Below are positions 20,561 to 30,928 of a DNA stretch of 64,000 bases, one piece after another (position 1 is the first letter of the stretch; the number at the start of each line of letters is the position of its first letter). The DNA lies in contig JAOTOM010005104.1 in assembly GCA_034440615.1 (NCBI GenBank), positions 496,001-560,000 on the forward strand, read 5' to 3'. A model generated the notes under the pieces. That model saw nothing but the letters and a program-made list of their open reading frames with translations. It searched no databases and was not told where the DNA came from. The position numbers were made by a program, and so were the translations under genes. Source of the DNA: Ashinkailepas kermadecensis (lineage: Eukaryota > Arthropoda > Thecostraca > Neolepadidae).

Positions 20561-22200
20561 TCAGAACGTTTCACCTCGCGACTGCGTGTTTAGGCGGGGA
20601 TGTGTGTTTAGAGGCCGGCACGACTCTAAACACTCTCCCCTCAAAAATAACACACCGTCTCGAGGTGAAACATCCCAACCGCACAGTTGATGTTGAAGGG
20701 CATCCTAGAGTATCGCAGCAGCTAGCTACAGCTGAGCTTAAACGAAACTTGACCAAACATGTATTGAACCAAACCTGACAAACATTACTTCGTTTTTGAC
20801 GAGGAGTATATGTCAAAACTCGTCGGCCTGCTAGCTTCAAACTCGCGCACACTCGAAGACGTCTGAGGCTTCATTGCTGGACCGATAGGCGCTGCCAACG
20901 GAAAATCTCAGCTTGCATCAGAATACAACCTTCTACATATGCTGTCGTCTGAGCACTCCCTACTTATTTGTTTCTAGGCAAATGGCAGAACGCGGGCCTC
21001 GGAAGAGCTTGGGGATGACACCCTGATTTGCATTGAGCCTGCTTTTGAGCCCCTAGTTTTGTGCCGAACACGCTGGTGTACCGGCTCGTCAGTCACTCAA
21101 GGCACGAGCTCCGTAGCGCATGCATCTCAAGCCAGCAAATTGTGGTCACATCCAGCCAGTTGCGTCCCAACAAATATGAACACGATCCATTGAGGACCAA
21201 GGGTAATCCGATCACTAAGGCGCCTGAGGCAGTGTCTCACCTGCCATGGAGTTGGAAGGCATTCTTAGTGAATATTTTACTGAAAATGATGCTCTCATTT
21301 ACTGCAAAATGACAAAATTTACAAACTGGTAGCAAATAGAATATATATGTGACTTCTAATTATAGTGAAAAATTGAGGTTCAGATTGACATATTAAATTT
21401 TAAACGGTCCCATCACTGGTCTAAAATACTCATGAATAAGGAAAGCCTCTGGCAGATATCGCCATATATTGCGCGTTAGTTTCATAACAAGCGCAGGGTG
21501 AAAGGCCTACGCTCGATGAACGAAAAAGCTTATTTGGAATGCATTGTACCCTCCGAAGTTGCCATACAAATTCACTCTTGAGCTATATCGGGTCATGTTT
21601 CACACAAAACGTTCCCGTTCATTCGTGGAATTTACGGGCATGTGCGACATTGTGAGATAGGAGCAAGTTACCTACCCGCTAAAATAAGTGCGAGATGTAG
21701 TAAATTCTAGGACAGAAAACCCGACTAAAAGTTTGTTTATGGTCAGTGGGCTCTTCGACTGGGCTTTGTTGTGGTTCTTAGTCGCCTGTACAATTGCCAT
21801 GCATTTACTACTGAATCTAGGAGGGCCATCTCAGCCTTCCCCACTCCCACAACAGCATAATTTGGAGCGAAACTGGTCTTCAGTCACAATTGGTGCAAAA
21901 CTAGGCACATCTCATGGAACAATGATGTTCTAAGCTCATGTTTAAGTTCAGCTTTTCAAATCCAAGGAGTTCGAAGTTTGTGATAATTATTTTTTTTTGG
22001 CCAGGACGCTTGCAGTATCTGCCACATGTTAGCCCTATGTGGTGCAGCTAAACGTTTTGCAAGGGGGCTAATATTTTAGGAGATCTTCAGTTCAGGGGAC
22101 CTCCTCTGCTTTCCGGGGGGAGGGGGGTGCAGTCAGGGTGTGTCAAGGGACCTCCTCCTTCTACTGGGGGTGCAATGGGGTTGAGGGACTATTGTACCCG
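20561..22200. other. Unassigned stretch
   Basis: No array, transposon motif or strong exon was found. Around 20590-20660 GTGTTTAG(A/G)(G/C) is repeated in short order. Confidence 0.4.
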
Positions 22201-22224
22201 CCCCAGCCTCTCCCCTGGTTGTGG

Positions 22225-22445
22225 TGCTTTTCACTTTCACTAAGTTCTCTTCACTTAGTGACGGAATGCATAAGTATGCATAAATATTTCTGAAAATTAT
22301 TGGGAGGGTGCAATATATGAAGGCAATGGGTGGGCCCAATTGGATTGGGAGGCATACCATATAGGACCCCATGTTTAAAGTTGAAATTGTTGTCAAGTGC
22401 CTTCCAAAAAAGTAACGCAAAGCTACACCCCTGGCTGGATGTGGT
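22225..22445. repeat. Dispersed repeat family D, copy 1
   Basis: Similar to 44370-44575. Shared landmarks are ATGAAGG(C/A)AATGGG, ATTGGATTGGG, GGACCCCATGTT, AAAGTTGAAATT, AAGTGCC(T/C)TCC and AAAGCTACACCCCTG. The 44-kb copy has an extra ~30 bp (GCGTGGGTGGAGCC) in the middle. Confidence 0.75.
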
Positions 22446-23779
22446 TGTTGCATAATTCATGAAGTTAGCTTCATCAATCATATCAGTTCCTTGTGCCAAA
22501 TAAACTTTCCATGTATATCCAGGTGTGTACCTAATACCTCGCATTTGATGACATTTATAGATAACAGCAATACAAATAAAGGCCAACATCAACCATGAAA
22601 AGTGCCACTGACAATATCCTCAAAACTCCATTTTCTCACCCATCATATGAGAAAAACTTGCATGTTATCAAGAATGGACCAGGAGGGCCAGCGCTGCTAT
22701 AGAATGCTCAGGTGAGTTCCATGGTTTTTAAGTGCCTGACCATCCCATATTTGTATACCTTGGAATTATATTTGCATTCATCTTTGCATAGCCTATTCTT
22801 CTAGTAACATCTACAAAGCAGTGCGCCGCTAAATCCTGAAGATAATTGTAGAAATATGAAGGAAATCGTGCATGCGGGAACATTGTCCTGTCCGCGTTGG
22901 ATAGGTTGATAATTTATGCGTCAACAGATGCCCATTTATTATTTGTATCACGAACGTCGGCAATTTCGTCGACGCTGTTCGACAATTTCGTCACACAGTC
23001 GACAGGTTCCCGGATTTCCCCATCGCTTTAGCATTGGAGGCGTGGCAGCAACACGGTGTGGTCGATTGTCGAATGGAATACATTGGCGAAGCGAGAATTC
23101 GAATTTAATTTCCCGCATCTTCTTGGAACTGCTTCATAATGTATCGATTGTTCCAATGAACGTATTTCAAATCAACTGGAACGCCTGCATGCATCGTCAA
23201 GTTTGCTTCAAAATGAAATATCATCGCAATGATAATCGCCTGAAGTGATCGCATTGCTAGTATGCAAGACATCGCTGCTGCAGTGGTGCATTATTGCACT
23301 GTTTTGGGATGATTAAGCATTACTGGTTTTCATGGAACTTTTCAGATAAATCGGAGTCCCATTTCAATGGCAGTGTGGGATTACATTATCGGAAATAGCG
23401 GAAGCTTTCAGATCAAGCTTATCTCACCCAGCGGGAGATCTGACTTATCAATTTTGCTGATCAGTGAACAAGGCATCCAACCAAATTAATCCAACCTTGA
23501 TAGAAAGTTTATACTGTCGGATTTCGATGGCTTGGAAACACGCGAAGTGTGAAGCGGTCACTGCCCATGCATATCTGGATCCATAGGTGGATGCAGGAAT
23601 TATCGTGGGAAAGGGGTATTTGTTGGGAGGGGGGTCACTTCCGGTAGGGGTGCCACCGATTGAGAAAATGCCAAGGAGGTGCAACCGAGTGTCTCTAGAG
23701 GGGCGCTTTTCTATCACAAGAACTTCCTTCGGTTAAAACATTCAATGAAAGAGGGGTTTCACTCAAGCGTCCTGGAAGC
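22446..23779. other. Unassigned stretch
   Basis: Open frames at 22916-23248 and 23679-23963 have no supporting splice sites or motifs. A G-rich segment at 23580-23700 resembles the short repeat at 60260-60360. Confidence 0.4.
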
Positions 23780-25110
23780 GTATGCCACCGCACATGCCCC
23801 TACGGTCGGATCCACACGCCGTGTGGCACCTAGGACTCGGTTTGGCATGGGACCGAGTATCACGGGCCCTGACGCCTGCCGCCCCGGGGCGCGACGCGGC
23901 CCCATCCTACCTCCTGATGTCGGGATGGCTGGGACATCAGTCTGCGCCGACACACTGCTATAGCTGTGCCACGCGCATCACGCTAACCTCGACCGAGTGC
24001 GCGCCGTGCGCCGTCGTTTCCGGACGGGCGCCGACCTTGGGGCCGCGTGCTGCCTGCCGCTTCGATTACCCACCAACAACCGATCGGCTTCCCGCCACGT
24101 CACGCAGGTGGTTGTTGCTATGCAACGAAAGATTTCCTCGGGCGCCACCCAAGATCGTTCGTGCGTCTTCCGCTGCCAGGGTGCATCATAAACCCCCTCG
24201 GCGCCCCACCCAAGCCCGACGGCAGCGTGCGCCCCATGCCGGACCTGTCGCAGCCTGCAGACCTCTCCGTGAACGACCCCATCGACCCCGTACACTGCCG
24301 TGTAACGCACTCTAGCCTGGACAACATGTGTCGGCTCCTGTTTGCTTGCCGCAGACGACATGCACTTATTTTCCAGGCTGGCATCCAGCCGGCATTCAAG
24401 TTTCTCCCGGACACCCCGGGTATGTTCCTCGCTGCCAACACATGCGCTGCGTTGTTCGGCCTGCGTGAGCAGCTGGGCGTGCCCTCGGCCGCGGACAAAG
24501 GCGCCCCTCCTCCCCTGTCTACCAGGTTGGAGCTATTGGGTACCGTGCTGGGCATCGGGTCCATGCACATCGTCCTGCCTTCTCGAAAGCTCGCCGGGCT
24601 TCAGGGCGACGTGGACAGGCTGCTCGTATGGCGCAAGTGTTCTGCCACCTACTGTCCGTCGCCGGGAAACTCTCGCGCGTACGGTGCTGCCTGCCACCGT
24701 GGCAGGGTTTCACCCGCCGGATCCTTGACACTGGTGCGTCTCTGTCAGGCATGCAGCACAGTGTCCGGATCCTTGACACTGGCGCGTCTGTGTCAGGCAT
24801 GCAGCACAGTGTCCGGCTCACGGCCGCCGTCCCTTCCGACGTACATTGGTGGCGTGTGGCTTTGTACCGCTGTGGAACGACACGTTCCCCGTCGTGCCTC
24901 CTCTTACGCCGGAGCTGGCGCCGGCCGACCATCAGCTGCTCACGGGCAACTCCCGGTCGGGAGGCCCGTCACGACGGGCGCCGGTGGCCACTCGTCTGGC
25001 ATGCGCCTGTGCCTCTGGACACGCCCTCAATGACCTTCCTCTCGAGACGACCCCTGTGAGGCGGACGTGAGTGGTGTGGGAACACCTGCGGCTGGGCCGG
25101 CGCATTGTGG
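23780..25110 (+). mobile_element. DIRS-like tyrosine-recombinase retrotransposon, RT remnant with internal deletion
   Basis: A GC-rich plus-strand block. The frame at 24047-24650 shows the RT entry NPLGAPPKPDGSVRPMPDLS then LSVNDPIDP, and AFKFLPDTPG. It then jumps to LREQLGVPSAADKG and RLELLGTVLGIGSMHIVLP. The family's catalytic YxDD segment, which should lie between these, is missing. After a frame shift the downstream block reads LLSVAGKLSRVR, FTRRILDTGAS, then DVHWWRVALYRCGTT. This order fits DIRS1/Ngaro-type RT-RNase H. A 48-bp segment is tandemly duplicated at 24717-24812. No tyrosine recombinase or terminal repeat is seen. The overlapping long frames on both strands are shadows. Confidence 0.8.
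24717..24812 (+). repeat. 48-bp in-frame tandem duplication in the DIRS-like remnant
   Basis: CCGGATCCTTGACACTGG... begins at 24717 and again at 24765. It duplicates a 16-residue block (RILDTGAS(L/V)SGMQHSV). Confidence 0.9.
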
Positions 25111-25579
25111 TCCATAGCGACGTGAGTCGTCATGGTCGACTCATGTGCGTTTGTTCGGTGGCGGATTCGAGCTTACCTGTGCGCACATTAAGCTGCAGAG
25201 CAGCCTGACTGAGGTCACGGATGCTGACGTCATACGCGCGCTACCTCAGGAGCTAGTGCATGCTGTGAGACACCGCTGCCCTGCTGGCATCTAGCCGCAT
25301 CACCATAAACCAGACCACTGCAGCCGGTAACGACAGTCAGTCCCGCAACAGTACTGCCGTGCAGAACAACTCGAGCCACCAGGCGCGTTGGAACCATTTT
25401 GAAGCCGAGGGAGAGGTAAGGTTAAGGCTATCGCGATCATTAAGCAGAATCACCCCGCTCAAAAAAGTGGAGAGTAACAAAACCATTTGTTACGTAGCAT
25501 TAGCCCTTCGGGGTGTCTTTTAAGGCTTTCCGCGGATAGTGGATAAAACGGCGCACGGCGAAATTTTGCATATCTTTTT
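25111..25579. other. Unassigned stretch
   Basis: The GC content falls from the DIRS-like block to ordinary. Nothing is recognised. Confidence 0.4.
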
Positions 25580-26280
25580 CCACATCAATTTGGCATGTTG
25601 TGTAAAAATTTCGACGTCAGGTCATCTACGGTCAACGAGTTATTCAAGATTAAGTCAGGTCACCTCCAAAAAAAATCAGCCAGTCATCACACTTTAACGG
25701 ATAACGATATTTGAGTGAATCTTTCAGCGTTTGCTTATCTTTCGGGATGCAACGGAGCGCACCAGAGGAATTTTTTCGTACGTATGACGTACTAGTTTTG
25801 CATATTTGCCCATTGTGGCTAAAATGGAAGATTTTGGCCGAAGTAAGCATATTTATGAGGGCACGTTGGCTTAAAACAACGTTTTGCGGTCGCCGTACCA
25901 ATTATACAAAAATAATAATTAAAGAAAATTGAACTCTTCCTCTTAAAATTGAGAAAAAATGTAAAAATGTATTTTTTTCATGTTGATGTTGGGTGGGCAA
26001 AACTTGTAGGGTCGTGGTCGATCCCCCCCCCTCCCTCCTTTCCTGGTTGAAAATTATTTTTGTTTTTAAAATCTCCCCAAAATGCACTCCCCGGAGACAA
26101 AACATGTCAGTCGTAATCACATAGACCACTCTAGTCACGTCACTTTTGGCGGATAAAATGTTGGGGTGGTTTCGAACCCTACTCGTAGAGCGCTTTCCGA
26201 TGACACCACTTTCGCTTTAGTGCAACGATTAGTTTGGAAATTAGAAGGGGGTATAAAAGGACCCCCTAGACGGAGCATGA
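25580..26280 (+). repeat. Dispersed repeat family B, copy 2 (empty site)
   Basis: Colinear with 17690-18019 plus 18968-19125 but without the MITE. At the position of the insertion it reads CACATAGACCACTCTAGTCACG, where copy 1 has CACA-TTAA-[element]-TTAA-ACCCCCTAGTGACG. It ends with a TATAAAAGGACCCCC stretch (26250). Confidence 0.8.
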
Positions 26281-26822
26281 GGATCTGACCGGAAAGACAG
26301 AAAGAAAGAAAACAGAATACCACATTAGCTGACTTAACGGAGTCAAAAGCTTCAAGGTTATATCTCTGAACATGGGACGAAATTTTAGACCTATTTTTAC
26401 GAAGCCATTGAGCGTGGCAGCGAGGAAAAAAACACAATGCGTTCAAAATCATGACCTATAAATTCCCACACTTACACTTAATGGTACTGATGAAGTTTTG
26501 CCACTCCCTAGAAATTACAAGCGACACCTGGACGATACTGCAATGACACTCGCCGGCTTTGCCCGCTGGACCGGTCATACTGCTGATCATCCTGAAAAGA
26601 AGCTTCAGTTGCATGCAAGCGCTAACACATATGTCCACTGATATAGAAGTCCACGTGTCAACACGATAATATATACGGCCATGGTTTTGAAATGACCTCA
26701 GAGCTCAACAACCACGCGCCAGAATAGTTCATCGCGCCACTTTGTGCCATTTCTGAATTGGAAGAGAAGAAGAACAGACATTTTTCGAAGAGACAACTTC
26801 TTCAATCTTAAATTCCAAATAG
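26281..26822. other. Unassigned stretch
   Basis: No array or recognisable coding sequence. GAAAGACAGAAAGAAAGAAAA at 26291 is a short purine run. Confidence 0.4.
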
Positions 26823-26967
26823 TTCCATGGCGCCCGCCCAGAAGCCGCGGACGCCCAGCAGCAACCGCAAAATGCACCAAGGGAATCTGCATTGCGCGAG
26901 CGTATGCACAGCGGGCTCTACAGCCGGGCAGCCGTCAACAAGCGCCCCGAGGACACCGGATCCCGCA
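26823..26967 (+). CDS. Candidate internal exon J
   Basis: Acceptor CTTCAATCTTAAATTCCAAATAG|TTC opens a frame in phase 0. The peptide is FHGARPEAADAQQQPQN, then APRESALRERMHSGLYSR, then AAVNKRPEDTGSR. The donor is GATCCCGCA|GTATGG, exit phase 1. The peptide is hydrophilic with G/C-ending codons and is not recognised. The exon end plus donor is the first unit of a 65-bp array, in which later units read GATCCCGCA|GTAAGG or GTATGG. The frame remains open through several units, so the real exon end is ambiguous. The frame starting ATGGCGCCC at 26827 is a competing, less likely reading. Confidence 0.5.
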
Positions 26968-27285
26968 GTATGGCCCACCGCAGGGGACGGCGGGTCCGTC
27001 CCTGCAAAACCGGCCGGACACAGGATCCCGCAGTAAGGCCCACCGCAGGGGACGGCGGGTCCGTCCCTTCACAACCGGCCGGACACGGGATCCCGCAGTA
27101 TGGCCCACCGCAGGGGACGGCGGGTCCGTCCCTGCACAACCGGCCGGACATAGGATTCCCGAAGTAAGGCCCACCGCAGGGGACAGCGGATCCGTCCCTG
27201 CACAACCGGCCGGACACAGGATCCCGCAGTATCGCCCGCCGCAGGGGACAGCGGGTCGGTCACTGCACGAGCGGCCGGAAGCAAA
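26950..27285. repeat. 65-bp minisatellite with a donor in every unit
   Basis: About five units of GGACAC(C/A/G)GGATCCCGCAGTA... through ...CGTCCCTGCACAACCGGCC. Unit 1 begins within exon J. The dinucleotide after GTA alternates (GTATGG, GTAAGG, GTATCG), giving donors of different predicted strength. Confidence 0.93.
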
Positions 27286-27419
27286 GCTGTTCTATATTCA
27301 GGCTTGCTGCTGACCCAACGAATCGACGCTATTTTAGGGTGCTAACCGTTATATCGGTGTGCCGATAAACAGCTAGGTTATTACCCATTTCTCATGTCAA
27401 CAGCTTTGGTGGCGTCCAC

Positions 27420-27505
27420 TGGCCACCTCGGCTGCTATGGTCACCTCAGGTGATCACCTCAGCTGCCATGGCCACCTCAGGTGATCACCTCACCTGCCGC
27501 GGTCA
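27420..27505. repeat. Short tandem repeat with GGTGATCACC palindromes
   Basis: ACCTCAGGTGATCACCTCA occurs twice, about 40 bp apart. Each copy carries the palindrome CAGGTGATCACCT(C). Confidence 0.8.
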
Positions 27506-27719
27506 CCCCGGATGGCCAATTAGGCTGCTGTGACCGCAGGTGGACGCATTAGCGGAGCTGACCGCCTCACCAGGTGTGAAGTGCTGCCAGGTGCGGCGCG
27601 GAGCGGCGCGACGCTCGATACCGTCGGCAGTGCCCCCTGGTGAGGGGCGAGAGCTACTCGTCGTCACAATGGCCCTACTCAGCGTCACGCCAGGCGCGCC
27701 TGGGCACCAGACAGCAAAC

Positions 27720-27882
27720 ACGCGCGAGCATACACACACACACACGCCCATCACTGGCTGCCCCAGGCCTGCTGACGGCGTCAGCGTCAGGCAGTGATGA
27801 GCCTGTACACACACACACCCACACACATCACTGGTTGCCCCAGGTCTGCTGACGGCGTCAGCGTCAGGCAGTGCTGAGCGCC
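27720..27882. repeat. ~80-bp tandem duplication containing (CA)n
   Basis: ACACACAC...CATCACTGG(C/T)TGCCCCAGG(C/T)CTGCTGACG followed by GCGTCAGCGTCAGGCAGTG occurs twice. The units differ mainly in CA length. Confidence 0.9.
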
Positions 27883-28230
27883 GCACCTTGCGAACTGGTG
27901 CTCTGAACACATAGCTCCAAGTGAGCTTTGGAAAATAAGCTTGTGTCAGTGTTTTAAAAGTAAGCATTCGGTGTGTGTGTTATGGTACACATGATGCATT
28001 TTGGACACAAAGTGCATTATGACGCCATTCTCCTACGTTTCTGGAGAGGTCTCTCTACCGATGGGCAGATAAATGCTTGTAGGGGATTGCTGTCTTGGTT
28101 TGGCTTGGTGGTTTCACATGCTCTACCACCAGCTATGTGATGCTACATAGTAATGCATCTAGTCATGCAATTAAATAGGCTGCTCTGCTTCTCGCACTCG
28201 AATCGTACGACATATTATTGGTAGCACATC
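27883..28230. other. Unassigned stretch
   Basis: No feature recognised. (GT)5 at 27972. Confidence 0.4.
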
Positions 28231-28737
28231 TCTCCCTAGAGGAGAAGCTAATCAGCTTATGCCAAATTAATGGCAGCTTATTCAACACTGAGTGGGTGAG
28301 TGAAAGAATTTGCCAAGCCTGCTACCGTCAGGTGATATCGGCTGTTTACGTCGTTGTGGATGAGTTGAAGGTGGTGGTCCGGGCGGTGCCGGGGCGTAGT
28401 TGGAGGGAGAGGGGGGGGGAGGTCATCGCCTTTCGTTTGAACATTGCAAGAACATATGTCATGTCATACACTGTTATGGGCTTTTGTTTTGTTTTGTGTT
28501 GAGTTCGTTTTTTGTTTTTTGTTTTTGTTTTTCTTTTCTTTTCTTTTCTTTTCTTTTCACGTTTGTCTCAGGCAGTGGTGTTGACATCCATACACCAGCA
28601 TGTTTGTTTGTTTTTTCTTTCCTTTTTACACGTCATAGGTAGAGTTGGGAAAGAGTGGGTGGAGGAGTTGTTCGGATGTTGTTTGTTCGGATGCTGTTTA
28701 GTGTCGGGTGGTTTTGGTACGTTTTTTTTATTTCTTG
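28231..28737 (-). other. Probable left remainder of the interrupted I-like element
   Basis: If the foldback element (28747-32311) is removed, this GT-rich stretch becomes continuous with the I-like ORF1 tail at 32321 and above, and would be the element's downstream part on the minus strand. The composition matches (Pro/Thr/Asn/His-rich on the minus strand), but I see no endonuclease motif here. (TTTTC)5 sits at 28532-28557. A plus frame at 28218-28502 reads LEEKLISLCQINGSLF... and is an unresolved competitor. Confidence 0.35.
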
Positions 28738-29008
28738 GTAGTTGTGATGTCCATGATATTAGCAACGCATTCGCATTCGCATTCAACATCCTATTCGCAT
28801 ACTCTCAGAATTCGTTCATTTTTTCAGGATATGATCTCTGTCGCTTGCAAAAGTAAGGCAAACAACGATTCTTCAGTAGAAAGAGCGGTTCGATCTCCAG
28901 AGGTCCAGAGAGGTCACTCGGGTCAAAAAAGGTGTACCGTATAAAATTCGAAGTATTTCACTTAGCCGAATGATTCTAACGTCTAGATGTCCGCTGTCCA
29001 TCAAAGAT

Positions 29009-30480
29009 GCAGCACATCGAATTACGTGAACTTCAATGTCACAGTTTGACCTAAGGTCACCGAAGTTGGTTTTACTCATGCACTATATCTATTTACGGGG
29101 TACCGAATAAAATCATGGTGACACATTGGATATACCTGATTTTTGCAGGTCATAGTCTACATAGCATGTACATAGAGCACATCAATCAAAATAACCTATT
29201 ATGGCCACTGATTCATCACCGTTCGCCAAAAAAGAACAAAAATGCAGCTATACCAAATTCTTGTGTACCCGATAATTTCCGCAAAATTATACTTGGCACG
29301 ACGAAAACGCACCCAGACATTGGTTATGGCCCATGAATGCAGCACATTGAAGTATCTGGCCTACAATCTCATAGTTTGACCTATGTTCGCAAAATACTGT
29401 TTAGACCAGGCATTATTGCCATCTACGGGGTACCTGATAATGCCCTCCTAAATTTACATTCATGTACATGTACAATGTACATTCATTGGATGGACATTAG
29501 CGCCAACAAATCTCCCATCGGAAAAGAAAACAGCACATCCAAGCATGTCACCTTAAAGCTCACAATTTGACCTCAGGTCAACTTAGACTTTAGCATTACA
29601 CCCTATGGGAATATCACGGTGTACCGAATACAATTTTCCTGAATGCATTTATCAGATGGATATTAGCGTCGAGTAATCGCCCACCGAGGAAGGACGCAGC
29701 ACATCCGAGCATGTGCCCGTCAGCGCAAGCGTTTGACCTCAGGTCAGGTTTTATGAAATTAAAAAAAGAAAGTAGTCCACTTGGGTACCGTATGTGGGCC
29801 AAACGAAGCATTGAATGTAGACTATCTCAACACTGATGCATGCACTAGCAACACAAGAAGCAGCACCCTGCGTGACCTGACCTCTATCGATGGCGTATTT
29901 CATCAGGTAGCACTAGCGTCCCATTCAACAACGCATTCAGAAACGAATTCACCAATGTTCTCCGATTCGTCTGAAAATTAGACAAAACCTTCGCAGACAT
30001 ACCCGTACATGCATCCCGAAACCATTTTCTGCTACGACGAACCATTTCGCCTTCAGAGGCGAAAAGGTCAGCCAGGTCAAATCTGGGGAACCGCGTAACT
30101 TGCCGGATAATTCACTTATTGGAATGATTCAAACGCTTGTGCCACAGCTATCTGGGTGGCATGCAGACACAAAGTCAACTGGTCATTCGAGGTCACCATT
30201 AGACCTCAGGTCAACGAAGACTTTAACATTACACGCTATGGGAAAATCACGGTGTACCGAATACAATTTTCCTAAGTACATTTATCGGATAGATATTAGC
30301 GTCGAATAATCGCCCACCGACGAAGGACGCAGCACATCCGAGCTTGTGGCCGTCAGCGCAAGCGTTTGACCTCAGGTCAGGTTTTATGAAATTCAGAAAA
30401 AGAAAGCAGTCCACTTGGATACCGTATGTGGGCCAAACGAAGCATTGAATGTAGACTATCTCAACACTGATGCATGCACT
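29009..30480. repeat. Degenerate ~165-bp modules building the foldback arms
   Basis: The order GCAGCACATC, then TTTGACCTCAGGTCA, then (A/G)CGG(G/T)GTACCG, then GATGGATATTAGCG, then CCCACCG recurs with module starts near 29009, 29339, 29531, 29696, 30163 and 30329. Most intervals are close to one or two times 165 bp. The right arm carries the complements. Confidence 0.7.
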
Positions 30481-30859
30481 AGCAACACAAGAAGCAGCAC
30501 ACTGCGTGACCTGACCTCTATCGATGACGCATTTCATCAGGTAGCACTAGCGTCCCATTCAACAACGCATTCAGAAACCATTTCACTAATGTCCTCCGAT
30601 TCGTCCTAAAATTTGACACAACCTTCGCAGACATATCCGTACATGCATACCGAAACTATTTTCTGCTACGACGAACCATTTCGCCTTCAGAGGCGAAACG
30701 GTCAGCCAGGTCCCACGCTGACCTGAGGTCAAACGCTGACGCTGACGGTCACATGCTCGGATGTGCTGCGTTTTTGCTCGGTGGGCGATTATTCGACGCT
30801 AATATCCATCCGATAAATGTATTCAGGAAAATTGTATTCGGTATACCGTGATATTTCCA

Positions 30860-30928
30860 TAGGGTGTAATGTTGATTGATTGATTGTTGGGCTTGGGGCG
30901 CGTCAACTTTTTACTAGGGTGTAATGTT
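30860..30928 (-). mobile_element. 41-bp 3'-end retrotransposon scrap with 14-bp target-site duplications
   Basis: TAGGGTGTAATGTT at 30860-30873 and again at 30915-30928 brackets 41 bp that read on the minus strand as a GC-rich 3' end (GCGCCCCAAGCCC) followed by (AATC)n. The equivalent position of the left arm (near 29600) lacks the insert and has one copy of the target. This is a severely 5'-truncated LINE or SINE insertion, later than the formation of the two arms. Confidence 0.85.
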
